This document shows positions 52,189 through 60,360 of a stretch of 64,000 nt of DNA, one piece after another. The DNA comes from Rhodococcoides corynebacterioides NBRC 14404 (GTDB lineage: Bacteria > Actinomycetota > Actinomycetes > Mycobacteriales > Mycobacteriaceae), in contig NZ_BCWV01000008.1 of the NCBI RefSeq assembly GCF_001894765.1, positions 62,001 to 126,000 of the forward strand. The letters run 5' to 3'. Within the stretch, counting starts at the first letter, position 1; each line of letters opens with the position of its first letter. The translations under genes were made by a program, and so were the position numbers. The notes under the pieces were generated by a model. The model was given only the letters and a program-made list of their open reading frames with translations. It was not told the DNA's origin and searched no databases.

Positions 52189-52584
52189 GATTGCCACCGC
52201 GTCGATCTCCACCAGCATCTCCTCGCGCGGGAGTCCGGTGAACACCGTGGTGCGGCTGGGCAGGACGTCGCCGCGGGTGTGCTCGAGCACGAAGGCCCCG
52301 TAGGCGTCGTTCATGATGGCGAAGTCCTCACGCTTGGTGAGGTAGACGCGGAGCATCACCACGTCGTCGAACGTGGCACCGGACGCCTCGACGATGGCCT
52401 TGACGTTGGTCAGGGTGCGGGTGGTCTGCGCGGCGACGTCGCCGGGGTACAGGTACTCGTTGGTCTCGGGGTCCACCGGACCCTGGCCGGAGACCTGGAC
52501 GAAGTTGCCCTTGCGGACGCCCTGGGAGAACGTGTGCGCGGGGGCGGGCGCATCGGTGGTCAGTACGGCGATCTTCTCGGTCAT
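52183..52584 (-). CDS. ridA: RidA family enamine/imine deaminase
   Basis: A 133-aa RidA (YjgF/YER057c/UK114) protein that hydrolyses reactive enamines and imines released by PLP-dependent dehydratases. Typical elements are FSQGVRKGNFVQVSGQGPVDPE (about residues 19-40), QTTRTLTNVKAIVEASGATFDDVVMLRVYL (about 54-83), the substrate-carboxylate Arg in LPSRTTVFTG and the terminal EEMLVEIDAVAIV. It overlaps iclR by ATGA and is co-transcribed with the kinase. In this cluster its likely job is to clear the enamine produced by the D-serine-dehydratase-like enzyme. Confidence 0.9.
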   Translation of the reverse strand: MTEKIAVLTTDAPAPAHTFSQGVRKGNFVQVSGQGPVDPETNEYLYPGDVAAQTTRTLTNVKAIVEASGATFDDVVMLRVYLTKREDFAIMNDAYGAFVLEHTRGDVLPSRTTVFTGLPREEMLVEIDAVAIV

Positions 52585-53348
52585 CGAGATCCTTCCGGGG
52601 ACGACGGGGGGCTCCAGCCCAGTTCCACCGACACGGCGTCGGCGGCGGCTCGAACCCTGGGGAGGGTGCCCAGTACGCGGGCGTGGTCCAGCAACATGTC
52701 GGGCACCGACATCGACACCGCAGCGACGATCGCGCCCGTTCCGTCCCGCACCGGCACGCCGATGCAGTTGACGAACGATTCGTGTTCCTCGCGGTCCTCC
52801 GCGAAACCCTGCTGCGCCACGAGGGCGAGTTCGTCGAGGTACCGCTCCGGCGAGTCGATGGTGCGCTCGGTGAAGCGCGTGTACTCCAGCCGGTGGGCGA
52901 TGCGGGTCTGCTCGTCGGCGGGCAGTCCGGAGACGAGGATCTTGCCCACGGCCGTGCAGTGCAGCGGGGCGGGTTTGCCCACCCGCGAGTACATCCGCAC
53001 GCTCTGGGTCGCGTCGAGCTTGTCGACGTAGATCGCCTCGCCGGACTCGTAGGTGGCCAGATGCACCGTCTGCCGGGTGTCGGCGTTGAGCGCCACCAGA
53101 TGCGGGCGTGCGATCACGCGGATGTCGCGGTGCTCGAGTGCGCGATTGGACAGCTCGAACAGCCCGGCGCCCAACCGATACCGGTGCTCGGCGTCGTGGG
53201 TGACGAAGCGGTCGGCCTCCAGTGTCCGGAGCAGCCGCAGCACCGTCGTCTTGTGCACGTCCACGTGCGCGGCGAGATCGTCGAGGGACCGGGGGCCGTC
53301 GGCCAACGCCCGCAGGATCGTCAATGCCCGTGCGAGAGACTGACTCAC
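52581..53348 (-). CDS. IclR family transcriptional regulator
   Basis: A 255-aa regulator with an N-terminal winged helix (about residues 1-65: ALTILRALADGPRSLDDLAAHVDVHKTTVLRLLRTLE) and an IclR effector domain (about 75-245) with LHCTAVGKILVSGL and VPVRDGTGAIVAAVSMS. The start is GTG 53348, overlapping the kinase stop by GTGA; the longer frame adds an Arg-rich tail from within the kinase gene. IclR proteins bind palindromes near divergent catabolic promoters; the 17-bp palindrome at 54442 is the obvious site. The inducer is probably the substrate or the 2-keto-3-deoxy intermediate. Confidence 0.92.
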   Translation of the reverse strand: MSQSLARALTILRALADGPRSLDDLAAHVDVHKTTVLRLLRTLEADRFVTHDAEHRYRLGAGLFELSNRALEHRDIRVIARPHLVALNADTRQTVHLATYESGEAIYVDKLDATQSVRMYSRVGKPAPLHCTAVGKILVSGLPADEQTRIAHRLEYTRFTERTIDSPERYLDELALVAQQGFAEDREEHESFVNCIGVPVRDGTGAIVAAVSMSVPDMLLDHARVLGTLPRVRAAADAVSVELGWSPPSSPEGSR

Positions 53349-54352
53349 GACGCCACCGATCCGGCGACGTCGACCCACGCCAGCCTCGACCACTCGTCGT
53401 CGGTGACGTCCGCAGCCGTGGCCAGGTCCGCGACGGTGGGCACGGCGGCGCCGTCCCCGTGCGCCGTCAGTGCGGCCGCCGCACAGAGATGTCCCCATCG
53501 CACGGCCGTGGCGGTCCCGACGCCGTGCAGGACACCGGCGAGATAGCCGCCCGCGAAAGCGTCACCGGCACCGATCTTCTCGACCACCTCGACGCGCACG
53601 GCGGGCATCACCACCGCGTCCTCACCGTCGAAGGCCGTGACGGCGGCGGAATCGTTCTTGATCACCAGGCGCCGCGGCTCGGGGAACAGGGCGCGCAGGG
53701 CGGCCGGATCGCCGGTCCCGAAGACCACCTCGGCCTCGTCGGCGCCCATGAGCACGATGTCGCTGCGCCGCACCTGCTCGCCGAGCACCCGCGCCGCCTC
53801 GACCCCCGACGTCCACAGTGTCGGACGGTGATTGAGGTCGAAGCTCACCGTCGTACCGAGAATTCCGATGCGTGCGACCGCGGCGCGCGCCGAATCGGAC
53901 AGCGCGAGCGTGATGCCGCTGACGTGCACCAGATCGGCGGGGGCGAGGCGCCCGGCGATCCAGTCGACGTCGTCGGCGCACAGGGCACTCGCGGCGGACC
54001 CGGACCGGAAGTAGGCCATGCGGCTCTCCCCCGGCCCGAGGTCGTAGGGGTGGGCGGTGCCCGCACCCCGCTCCTTGACGTAGAGGCCGGTGGACCGCGT
54101 GGGGTCGACGAGCACGGCGGAGGTGTCGACGCCGGCCTCGACCAGATCGGACCGCAGATACCGGCCGAACCCGTCGTCGCCGACCCGGGAGGCCCAGGAG
54201 GTGTCGACCCCCAGCCGGGCCAGCACGCGAGCGACGTTGGCCTCGGCTCCGCCGGCGCCGCGGACGAAGTGGTCGGAGTCCTCCAGCGGCCCGGGCTCGG
54301 CGACCATCACCACGAGCCCTTCGCCGACACACACCGCTCGGGGGCTCGTCAC
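53345..54352 (-). CDS. kdgK: PfkB family sugar kinase, probably 2-keto-3-deoxygluconate kinase
   Basis: A 335-aa ribokinase-fold kinase. PfkB features are the N-terminal GAGGAEANVARVLARLG (about residues 32-48), SFDLNHRPTLW (about 168-178), the anion-hole signature GAGDAFAGGYLAG with catalytic Asp (about 258-270) and VIKNDSAAVTAF. The NHRP motif is typical of KDG kinases. With the KDPG aldolase across the divergent promoter it would convert KDG to pyruvate and glyceraldehyde-3-phosphate. The start is GTG 54352. The assignment to KDG rests on motif and context; other keto-deoxy acids are possible. Confidence 0.85.
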   Translation of the reverse strand: MTSPRAVCVGEGLVVMVAEPGPLEDSDHFVRGAGGAEANVARVLARLGVDTSWASRVGDDGFGRYLRSDLVEAGVDTSAVLVDPTRSTGLYVKERGAGTAHPYDLGPGESRMAYFRSGSAASALCADDVDWIAGRLAPADLVHVSGITLALSDSARAAVARIGILGTTVSFDLNHRPTLWTSGVEAARVLGEQVRRSDIVLMGADEAEVVFGTGDPAALRALFPEPRRLVIKNDSAAVTAFDGEDAVVMPAVRVEVVEKIGAGDAFAGGYLAGVLHGVGTATAVRWGHLCAAAALTAHGDGAAVPTVADLATAADVTDDEWSRLAWVDVAGSVAS

Positions 54353-54441
54353 AGTCGGATCCTCGCTCTTCTCAGCATTCTCTTGCCATTCCTGCCGGTC
54401 TCATTGCAGACTAACGACACCGAACACATTGTGCAATCAAC

Positions 54442-54458
54442 GTTGCGTAATACGCAAC
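54442..54458. promoter_or_regulatory. IclR-type operator palindrome
   Basis: gttgcgtaatacgcaac is a perfect dyad with 8-bp arms around one base, in the 162-bp gap between the kinase and the PLP enzyme genes. Its form (ttgcg-n5-cgcaa) matches IclR-family operators. A related half-site attgtgcaat lies at 54428-54437. It can control both arms of the catabolic island. Confidence 0.7.
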
Positions 54459-54514
54459 CGTTGCCGGGATCGCCGCAGAACGGTGCCGATCCGAGCCCGA
54501 CCGGAGGACAACCC

Positions 54515-55795
54515 ATGATCGACACGCGCACCGTCGACGCCCTGCGCGAGCGACGTCTCGGCCCCGAACACAAGTCTGTTCCGCCGTCGGCGTGGGGACT
54601 CACCGTGGACGAGTTCCTGGGCACCGCACCGACGTTGGCGGACTTCCAGACTCCCGTCGTGACCCTCGATCGGGCGCGTCTGACGTCCAACATCGCCGTG
54701 ATGGCGGACTGGGCGGCCGCTGCCGGCGTCGACCTCGCACCCCACGGCAAGACCACGATGGCACCCGCGTTGTGGCGCGAGCAGCTCGTCGCCGGGAGCT
54801 GGGCGATCACTCTCGCCACCCCGTGGCAGGTCCAGCTCGCCCGCGCATTCGGCGTGCAGCGCATCATGCTGGCCAACGCCCTGGTCGATCCCGGCGCCCT
54901 GCGGTGGATCTCGGCCGAGCTCGACGACCACCCGGAGTTCGACTTCGTCTGCTGGGCCGACAGCGAGGAGACCGTCGTCCGCATGGCCGAGGTCCTCGGC
55001 TCGCCTCGACGCCCGGTGAACGTCGTGGTCGAACTCGGTGGGCCACACGGACGGACGGGCGCGCGCACCGTCGACGCCGCCGTCGCGGTCGCTCGCCGCG
55101 TCGCGAACACTCCGAGCCTCGCCCTCGCGGGCGTCGGCGGGTACGAGGGCGCACTCGCCCACGATCGGACGACCGACGGACTCGCCGCCGTCGCCCGGTA
55201 TCTCGACGCGGTGGCCGACCTGCATCGCACGCTGGCGGCGGAGGGTCTCTACCCGAGCGACGCGGTCGTCACCGCGGGTGGCAGCGCCTATCCCGATCTG
55301 GTCGCAGAACACCTCGCCGGACTCACCAAGACCGCCGGCGTTCCCACTCGCGTCGTCCTGCGGTCGGGCGCCTACCTCGTCCACGACGACGGCTTCTACG
55401 CCGGCATCTCGCCGCTGATCGAATCCCGCGTCGGCGCAGAGCATCTGGCGTCGGCCATGCACGGCTGGGCCCGCGTGGTCTCCCGCCCCGAGCCCGAGCT
55501 GGCCCTGCTCGACGCGGGCAAGCGGGACGTACCGTTCGACGAGGGACTGCCCACCCCGCAGCGAGTGGACACCGTGGACGTCGCTGCCGACCACCACATC
55601 TCGGCCGTGAACGATCAGCACGCCTTCCTGCGCATGCCGAGCGCCGGCCCGGACCACGCCCCCGTCGGCAGCGTCGTGCGACTGGGTCTCTCGCATCCCT
55701 GCACCGCCTTCGACAAGTGGCGCCTGCTGCCCGTCGTCGACGACGCCGACGGCGCGAACCCGCGCGTCGTCGACCTCGTCCACACCTTCTTCTAG
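54515..55795 (+). CDS. D-serine dehydratase-like (DSD1, fold III) PLP enzyme, putative aldosaminate deaminase
   Basis: A 426-aa protein of the alanine-racemase-like N-terminal/D-serine-dehydratase C-terminal architecture, the family of eukaryotic-type D-serine dehydratase and D-threonine aldolase. The PLP Schiff-base Lys is in APHGKTTMAP (Lys about residue 78). The C-terminal zinc ligands appear as His and Cys in SHPCTAFDKW (His about 394, Cys about 396), expected for dehydratase-type elimination of water and ammonia. ATG 54515 follows ggagga. In this cluster it is the candidate to deaminate a 2-amino-2-deoxy-aldonate (for example D-glucosaminate) to 2-keto-3-deoxygluconate. The substrate is inferred. 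Confidence 0.85.
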   Translation: MIDTRTVDALRERRLGPEHKSVPPSAWGLTVDEFLGTAPTLADFQTPVVTLDRARLTSNIAVMADWAAAAGVDLAPHGKTTMAPALWREQLVAGSWAITLATPWQVQLARAFGVQRIMLANALVDPGALRWISAELDDHPEFDFVCWADSEETVVRMAEVLGSPRRPVNVVVELGGPHGRTGARTVDAAVAVARRVANTPSLALAGVGGYEGALAHDRTTDGLAAVARYLDAVADLHRTLAAEGLYPSDAVVTAGGSAYPDLVAEHLAGLTKTAGVPTRVVLRSGAYLVHDDGFYAGISPLIESRVGAEHLASAMHGWARVVSRPEPELALLDAGKRDVPFDEGLPTPQRVDTVDVAADHHISAVNDQHAFLRMPSAGPDHAPVGSVVRLGLSHPCTAFDKWRLLPVVDDADGANPRVVDLVHTFF

Positions 55796-55804
55796 GAGCG
55801 CGCC

Positions 55805-57412
55805 GTGATCGATCTTCTTCTGCGCGGCGGTGACGTCGTCGACGGCACGGGCGCCGCCCGGGTCCGGGCCGACGTGCTCGTGGCGGGCGGCCGCATTCAC
55901 GACGTAGTCCCGGCCGGCGCCGCCGTCGACGCGGCGGAGGTGCTCGACGTCCCCGCCGGGCACGTCGTCGCGCCCGGATTCGTCGACATGCACGCCCATT
56001 CCGATCTCGGACTGCTCACCGATCCGGGCCACGTCGCGAAGATCACCCAGGGTGTGACGACGGAGGTCATCGGCCAGGACGGACTGTCGTACGCGCCGAT
56101 CGACGACGCGACCCTGGCCGTCGTGCGCCGCCAGATCGCCGGGTGGAACGGCAATCCCGCGGACTTCGACTTCTCGTGGCGCACGGTCGGCGAGTACCTC
56201 GACCGGCTCGACGCCGGCATCACCCCGAACGCCGCGTACCTCGTGCCGCAGGGCACGCTGCGCTACCTGGCGGTGGGCGCCGACCAGCGACCGGCGACGC
56301 GCCGCGAGGTCGACCACATGGCCGAGATGGTCGATCGCGCGATGGACGAGGGCGCCGTCGGTATGTCCAGCGGCCTCACCTACACGCCGGGCATGTACGC
56401 CGACACCGGCGAACTGCGGGCGCTCTGCGAGGTGGTGGCGCGCCGCGGCGGGTTCTACGCCCCGCACACCCGCTCGTACGGCCGCGGTGCGCTGGACGCC
56501 TACCGGGAGATGATCGACCTGGCCCGCGAGACCGGCTGCGCGCTCCACCTCACCCACGCCACGATGAACTTCGAGGAGAACCGCGGCCGTGCCGGGGAAT
56601 TCCTGGAGATGGTCGACGCCGCCGTGGCCGAGGGGTGCGACATCACGCTCGACACCTACCCGTATCTGCCCGGTGCCACCACTCTCTCGGCGCTGCTGCC
56701 GAGCTGGGCGATGTCCGGTGGGCTCGACGCCGCCCTCGGTCGTCTGAGCGACCCCGAATCTCGCCGGCGCATCACCGACGACGTCACCCGCTACGGCTCG
56801 GACGGGTGCCACGGTGTCACCGTCGACTGGACCACCATCCAGCTGAGCGGGGTGGCCAATCCCGAGCTCGATCCCTACGTGGGCCGCACCGTGGCCGAGA
56901 TCGCGAGCGCGGAGGATCGACCCGCCGTGGACGTGTTCTTCGATGTGCTGCAACGAGATGCGTTCGCCACGACAATTCTCCAGCACGTGGGCCACGAGGA
57001 GAACGTGCGGGCCATCATGGTGCACCCGCACCACATGGGCGGCAGCGACGGCATCCTCGTCGGCGACCGCCCGCACCCGCGCGCCTGGGGCACGTTCCCC
57101 CGCTACCTCGGCCACTACGTGCGCGAGATCGGGTTGCTGTCGCTCGAGGAGTGCATCCACCACCTCACCGGGCGCCCCGCGGCGCGCCTGTCGCTGCGCG
57201 ACCGCGGACTCGTCCGCCCCGGCCACGCCGCCGACCTCGTGGTCCTCGATCCCGAGACCGTCCGGGACACCGCCACCTTCGATCACCCGAAGCAAGCCGC
57301 GGCCGGCATAGCCCACGTTCTCGTCGCCGGCCGGTTCGCCGTCCGCGACGGCGCACCCACCGGCGTGCTCGCCGGCCGCTCACTCCGCCACTCTCCGACA
57401 GGAACCGCATGA
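55805..57412 (+). CDS. N-acyl-D-amino-acid deacylase family amidohydrolase
   Basis: A 535-aa metal-dependent amidohydrolase of the D-aminoacylase family, which removes acyl groups from N-acyl-D-amino acids. The metal-binding HAHSDL follows the first barrel strand (about residues 63-68). Other motifs are HTRSYG, LHLTHATM (about 243-250), DTYPYLPGATTL and HHMGGSDGILVGDRPHPRAWGTF (about 404-426). At the usual zinc-ligand Cys (VVGNCG in characterised members) it has VIGQDG, so it belongs to a variant subgroup. Given neighbours it may deacetylate N-acetyl-D-glucosaminate or a similar N-acyl-aldosaminate. The GTG start is nine bases after the previous stop; its stop overlaps the aldolase ATG. Confidence 0.87.
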   Translation: MIDLLLRGGDVVDGTGAARVRADVLVAGGRIHDVVPAGAAVDAAEVLDVPAGHVVAPGFVDMHAHSDLGLLTDPGHVAKITQGVTTEVIGQDGLSYAPIDDATLAVVRRQIAGWNGNPADFDFSWRTVGEYLDRLDAGITPNAAYLVPQGTLRYLAVGADQRPATRREVDHMAEMVDRAMDEGAVGMSSGLTYTPGMYADTGELRALCEVVARRGGFYAPHTRSYGRGALDAYREMIDLARETGCALHLTHATMNFEENRGRAGEFLEMVDAAVAEGCDITLDTYPYLPGATTLSALLPSWAMSGGLDAALGRLSDPESRRRITDDVTRYGSDGCHGVTVDWTTIQLSGVANPELDPYVGRTVAEIASAEDRPAVDVFFDVLQRDAFATTILQHVGHEENVRAIMVHPHHMGGSDGILVGDRPHPRAWGTFPRYLGHYVREIGLLSLEECIHHLTGRPAARLSLRDRGLVRPGHAADLVVLDPETVRDTATFDHPKQAAAGIAHVLVAGRFAVRDGAPTGVLAGRSLRHSPTGTA

Positions 57413-58026
57413 GTATCTCCACCGTCCTCGAGGACCGCGCACTCGTCGTCGTGCGCGCGCCCGCGATCCCCGACCCGGTCGCCCTCGCCGAGGCCCTCGC
57501 CGCGGGCGGTCTGCGCGCCGTCGAGCTGACGTTCACCACCCCGGACGTGTTGTCCTGCCTCGAGAAGGCCGCCGCGTCCGGTGCCGTCGTGGGCGCGGGC
57601 ACGGTCGTCACCGCCGATCAGGCCGCGGCCGCCATCGACAGCGGCGCCACGTTCCTCGTCACCCCCGGTCTCCGGCCCGACGTCGCCCGCGTCGCGACCG
57701 AGCGGAACGTCCCGGTGGTCATGGGCGCGCTCACCCCGTCCGAGATCATGGTCGCCGTCGACCTGGGCGCCGCCGCAGTGAAGGTGTTCCCCGCCAAGCT
57801 GTTCGGGCCGTCCTACTTCGGCGATCTGCGCGGGCCGTTCCCGGACACCGCTCTCATCCCGTCCGGCGGCGTCAACGCCGACAACGCCGCCGACTTCCTC
57901 GCGCGCGGCGCCGTCGCCGTCACCGCGGGGACGGACGTCGTTCCGCCCGATGCCGTCGCCGCCGGTCGGTGGGACGACATCACCTCCCGCGCCGCCCACT
58001 TCGTCCGCGCGATCGCGCGCCCGTAA
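57409..58026 (+). CDS. eda: KDPG/KHG aldolase
   Basis: A 205-aa class I aldolase cleaving 2-keto-3-deoxy-6-phosphogluconate to pyruvate and glyceraldehyde-3-phosphate. The catalytic Glu is in AVELTFTTPD (about residue 40) and the Schiff-base Lys in AAVKVFPAKLFGP (about 125). GAGTVVTADQA and IPSGGVNADNAADFL complete the family pattern. Its ATG overlaps the deacylase stop, placing it in the same operon. It uses the product of the KdgK-like kinase encoded on the opposite arm. Confidence 0.92.
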   Translation: MSISTVLEDRALVVVRAPAIPDPVALAEALAAGGLRAVELTFTTPDVLSCLEKAAASGAVVGAGTVVTADQAAAAIDSGATFLVTPGLRPDVARVATERNVPVVMGALTPSEIMVAVDLGAAAVKVFPAKLFGPSYFGDLRGPFPDTALIPSGGVNADNAADFLARGAVAVTAGTDVVPPDAVAAGRWDDITSRAAHFVRAIARP

Positions 58027-58048
58027 CCCCCTCGAAAGGCACCCCCCC

Positions 58049-59521
58049 ATGAGTTCCGTCGTCGACTGGCTCCGGACGTCCACACCCGGACTGCTCGTGC
58101 TCTGCGGTATCGCGATCGCGGTACTGCTGTTCGTCATCATCAAGATCAAGCTGGAACCGTTCATCGCCCTGCTGATCGTGGGTCTCGGTCTCGCCCTGGC
58201 GGCCGGACTTCCCGTCTCGCAGATCGTCGGCACCGCCATCAAGAGCGGTGACTCCATCCTCGAGACCGGCTTCGGCGGCATCCTCGGCCACATCGCGGTC
58301 ATCATCGGTCTCGGCACGGTGCTCGGTGCGATCCTCGAACGGTCCGGCGGCGCACAGGCTCTCACGGCACGCCTGCTCGGTGTGTTCGGTGAGCGCGGCG
58401 CCCCGATCGCCATGGGTCTGCTCGGGCTCATCTTCGGTATCCCCGTGTTCTTCGACATCGGCATCTTCGTCCTCGCGCCGCTCGTCTACGTCGCCGCACG
58501 CCAGGGCGGCAAGTCGCTGGTGCTCTACGCGATGCCGATGCTCGCCGGCCTGTCGATGACCCACGCGTTCCTCCCGCCGCACCCCGGCCCGGTCGCCCTG
58601 GGCGGCCTGCTCGAGGTCAATCTCGGCTGGCTCATCCTCATGGGATTCGTCTGCGGCATCCCCGGTTTCATCGCCGCGGGCCTGCTGTGGGGCAGCTACA
58701 TCGGCAAGCGTGTGATCGTCGAGGTGCCCGAGGACTTCGTCAACGACGCCGACGCCGTCACCACCGGCACGGGTACCGGTTCCGACCAGGACGGCCCGCA
58801 CGTCTCGGGCGGCACGGCCGTGACCACCTCGCGTCCCCGCGTCACCACCCCGCCGTCGGTGGGCACCATCGGCGCCATCATCGCCGTTCCGCTGATCCTC
58901 ATCCTCGGCGCCACCTTCGGCACGATCCTGCTCGACGAGGGTCGCCTCCTGCAGGTGCTCACCTTCTTCGGCACGCCCGCGGTGGCACTGCTGATCGCCG
59001 TGCTCATCGCGTTCTACGTTCTCGGCATCCGCCGCGGCTCGACGGTGCAGGAGTTGTCCACGCTCACCGGCGAGTCCCTCCGCCCGGTCGGCATGTTGCT
59101 GCTCGTCGTCGGTGCCGGCGCGTTCTTCGGCAAGGTCATCTCGGCCACCGGCATCGGAACGGCGCTCGCGGACACCATGTCCGCCGCCGGACTGCCGATC
59201 ATCGTGCTGGCGTACATCATCAGCTGCGCCCTGCGCATCGCCCAGGGCTCGGCGACGGTCGCCATCGTCACCACCGGCGGCATCGTCGGACCGCTCGTCG
59301 CGGCCCAGGACTACTCGCAGGTGGCCGTGGCACTGATCGCGATGTCCATCGCGGCGGGCTCGATCATCCTCAGCCACGTCAACGACGGCGGGTTCTGGAT
59401 CATCGCGAAGTTCTTCAACATGACGGTCAAGCAGACGCTGCAGACCTGGACGGTGCTCGAGACCGTACTGTCGGTAGTGAGCTTCGCCGTCGCGGGCGTG
59501 CTGTTCGCGATCATCGCCTGA
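58049..59521 (+). CDS. GntP family gluconate-type permease
   Basis: A 490-aa, 12-14 TM inner-membrane proton symporter of the gluconate permease family, importing aldonic acids. Family sequence includes FGGILGHIAVIIGLGTVLGAILERSGG (about residues 73-99), GIPVFFDIGIFVLAPLVY, MTHAFLPPHPGP and, late, AQGSATVAIVTTGGI. A long hydrophilic central loop (about 225-270) separates the halves. The start is ATG 58049 with gaaagg upstream. In the operon it should import the substrate of the pathway, an aldonate or N-acyl-aldosaminate. Confidence 0.92.
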   Translation: MSSVVDWLRTSTPGLLVLCGIAIAVLLFVIIKIKLEPFIALLIVGLGLALAAGLPVSQIVGTAIKSGDSILETGFGGILGHIAVIIGLGTVLGAILERSGGAQALTARLLGVFGERGAPIAMGLLGLIFGIPVFFDIGIFVLAPLVYVAARQGGKSLVLYAMPMLAGLSMTHAFLPPHPGPVALGGLLEVNLGWLILMGFVCGIPGFIAAGLLWGSYIGKRVIVEVPEDFVNDADAVTTGTGTGSDQDGPHVSGGTAVTTSRPRVTTPPSVGTIGAIIAVPLILILGATFGTILLDEGRLLQVLTFFGTPAVALLIAVLIAFYVLGIRRGSTVQELSTLTGESLRPVGMLLLVVGAGAFFGKVISATGIGTALADTMSAAGLPIIVLAYIISCALRIAQGSATVAIVTTGGIVGPLVAAQDYSQVAVALIAMSIAAGSIILSHVNDGGFWIIAKFFNMTVKQTLQTWTVLETVLSVVSFAVAGVLFAIIA

Positions 59522-59550
59522 CCGCTGTCGACCCTCGCCGGGAGGTATCC

Positions 59551-60360
59551 GTGCCCACGTTCGTCACCGACGACGGAGTCACCCTGGCGTACACCGACAC
59601 CGGCGGCCCGAACCCGGCGATCGTGCTGATCGCCGGGTTCTGCGCTCCCGCGACCACGTGGGTGTTCCAGCAGGACGCCCTGGTCGACGCGGGCTACCGC
59701 GTGATCGCCTGGGATCGACGCGGTCACGGGGAATCCGCGTCGCCCGAGCACGGCGCGACGATGGACCGACACGGCCGCGATCTTCACGACCTGCTGGACG
59801 CCCTCGCCCTCGAGAACGTCGCCCTGATCGGGGGGTCGATGGGCGCGAGCACCGCGTGGTCGTACGTCGAGACGTACGGGACCGATCGGCTGCGCGCGGT
59901 GGCCTCGATCGACCAGACTCCGAAGATGGTGTCCGATGCCGACTGGCCGTACGGCTTCCACGGTCTCACCGAGGCGACCGTCGACGGGTTCTTCGACGGC
60001 GGCATCCCGGACACCGGACGCGGAAGGCCGACCCGCAAGTCCGTGATGCCGATGGCGAAACTGGCTCTGCGCCTGCGGGGTATGCCGCGAATGGCGTCAC
60101 CCGCCACCGCGCCGATGCGCGCGCTGCTCGACGACCATGCTCGCCGCGACTGGCGCACCGCGGTTGCCGGTGCCGACGTGCCGGTCCTGATGCTCGCGGC
60201 TCGTGACAGCCAGTTCTGGCCCGCCGAGCACGCGGCCGCCGCGGTGGCCGACAACCCGCTCGGCCGGTCGGTGGTGATCGAGGACTGCGGTCACGCGGCC
60301 AACCTCGACCGACCCGACGCGGTGAACGCCGCGCTGCTCGACTTCATGGGGCGACCGTGA
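59551..60360 (+). CDS. Alpha/beta hydrolase
   Basis: A 269-aa alpha/beta-hydrolase-fold protein. The oxyanion segment is LIAGFCAPATTWVFQ, the nucleophile elbow GGSMGAST (Ser about residue 96), the acid region LAARDSQFWP and the catalytic His in EDCGHAANLDRPDAV (about 249). The GTG start follows ggaggt. Its stop overlaps the FAD oxidase GTG, so it belongs to the operon. A lactonase or esterase step, such as opening an aldonolactone or removing an ester substituent, would fit the pathway but is not demonstrated. Confidence 0.85.
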   Translation: MPTFVTDDGVTLAYTDTGGPNPAIVLIAGFCAPATTWVFQQDALVDAGYRVIAWDRRGHGESASPEHGATMDRHGRDLHDLLDALALENVALIGGSMGASTAWSYVETYGTDRLRAVASIDQTPKMVSDADWPYGFHGLTEATVDGFFDGGIPDTGRGRPTRKSVMPMAKLALRLRGMPRMASPATAPMRALLDDHARRDWRTAVAGADVPVLMLAARDSQFWPAEHAAAAVADNPLGRSVVIEDCGHAANLDRPDAVNAALLDFMGRP

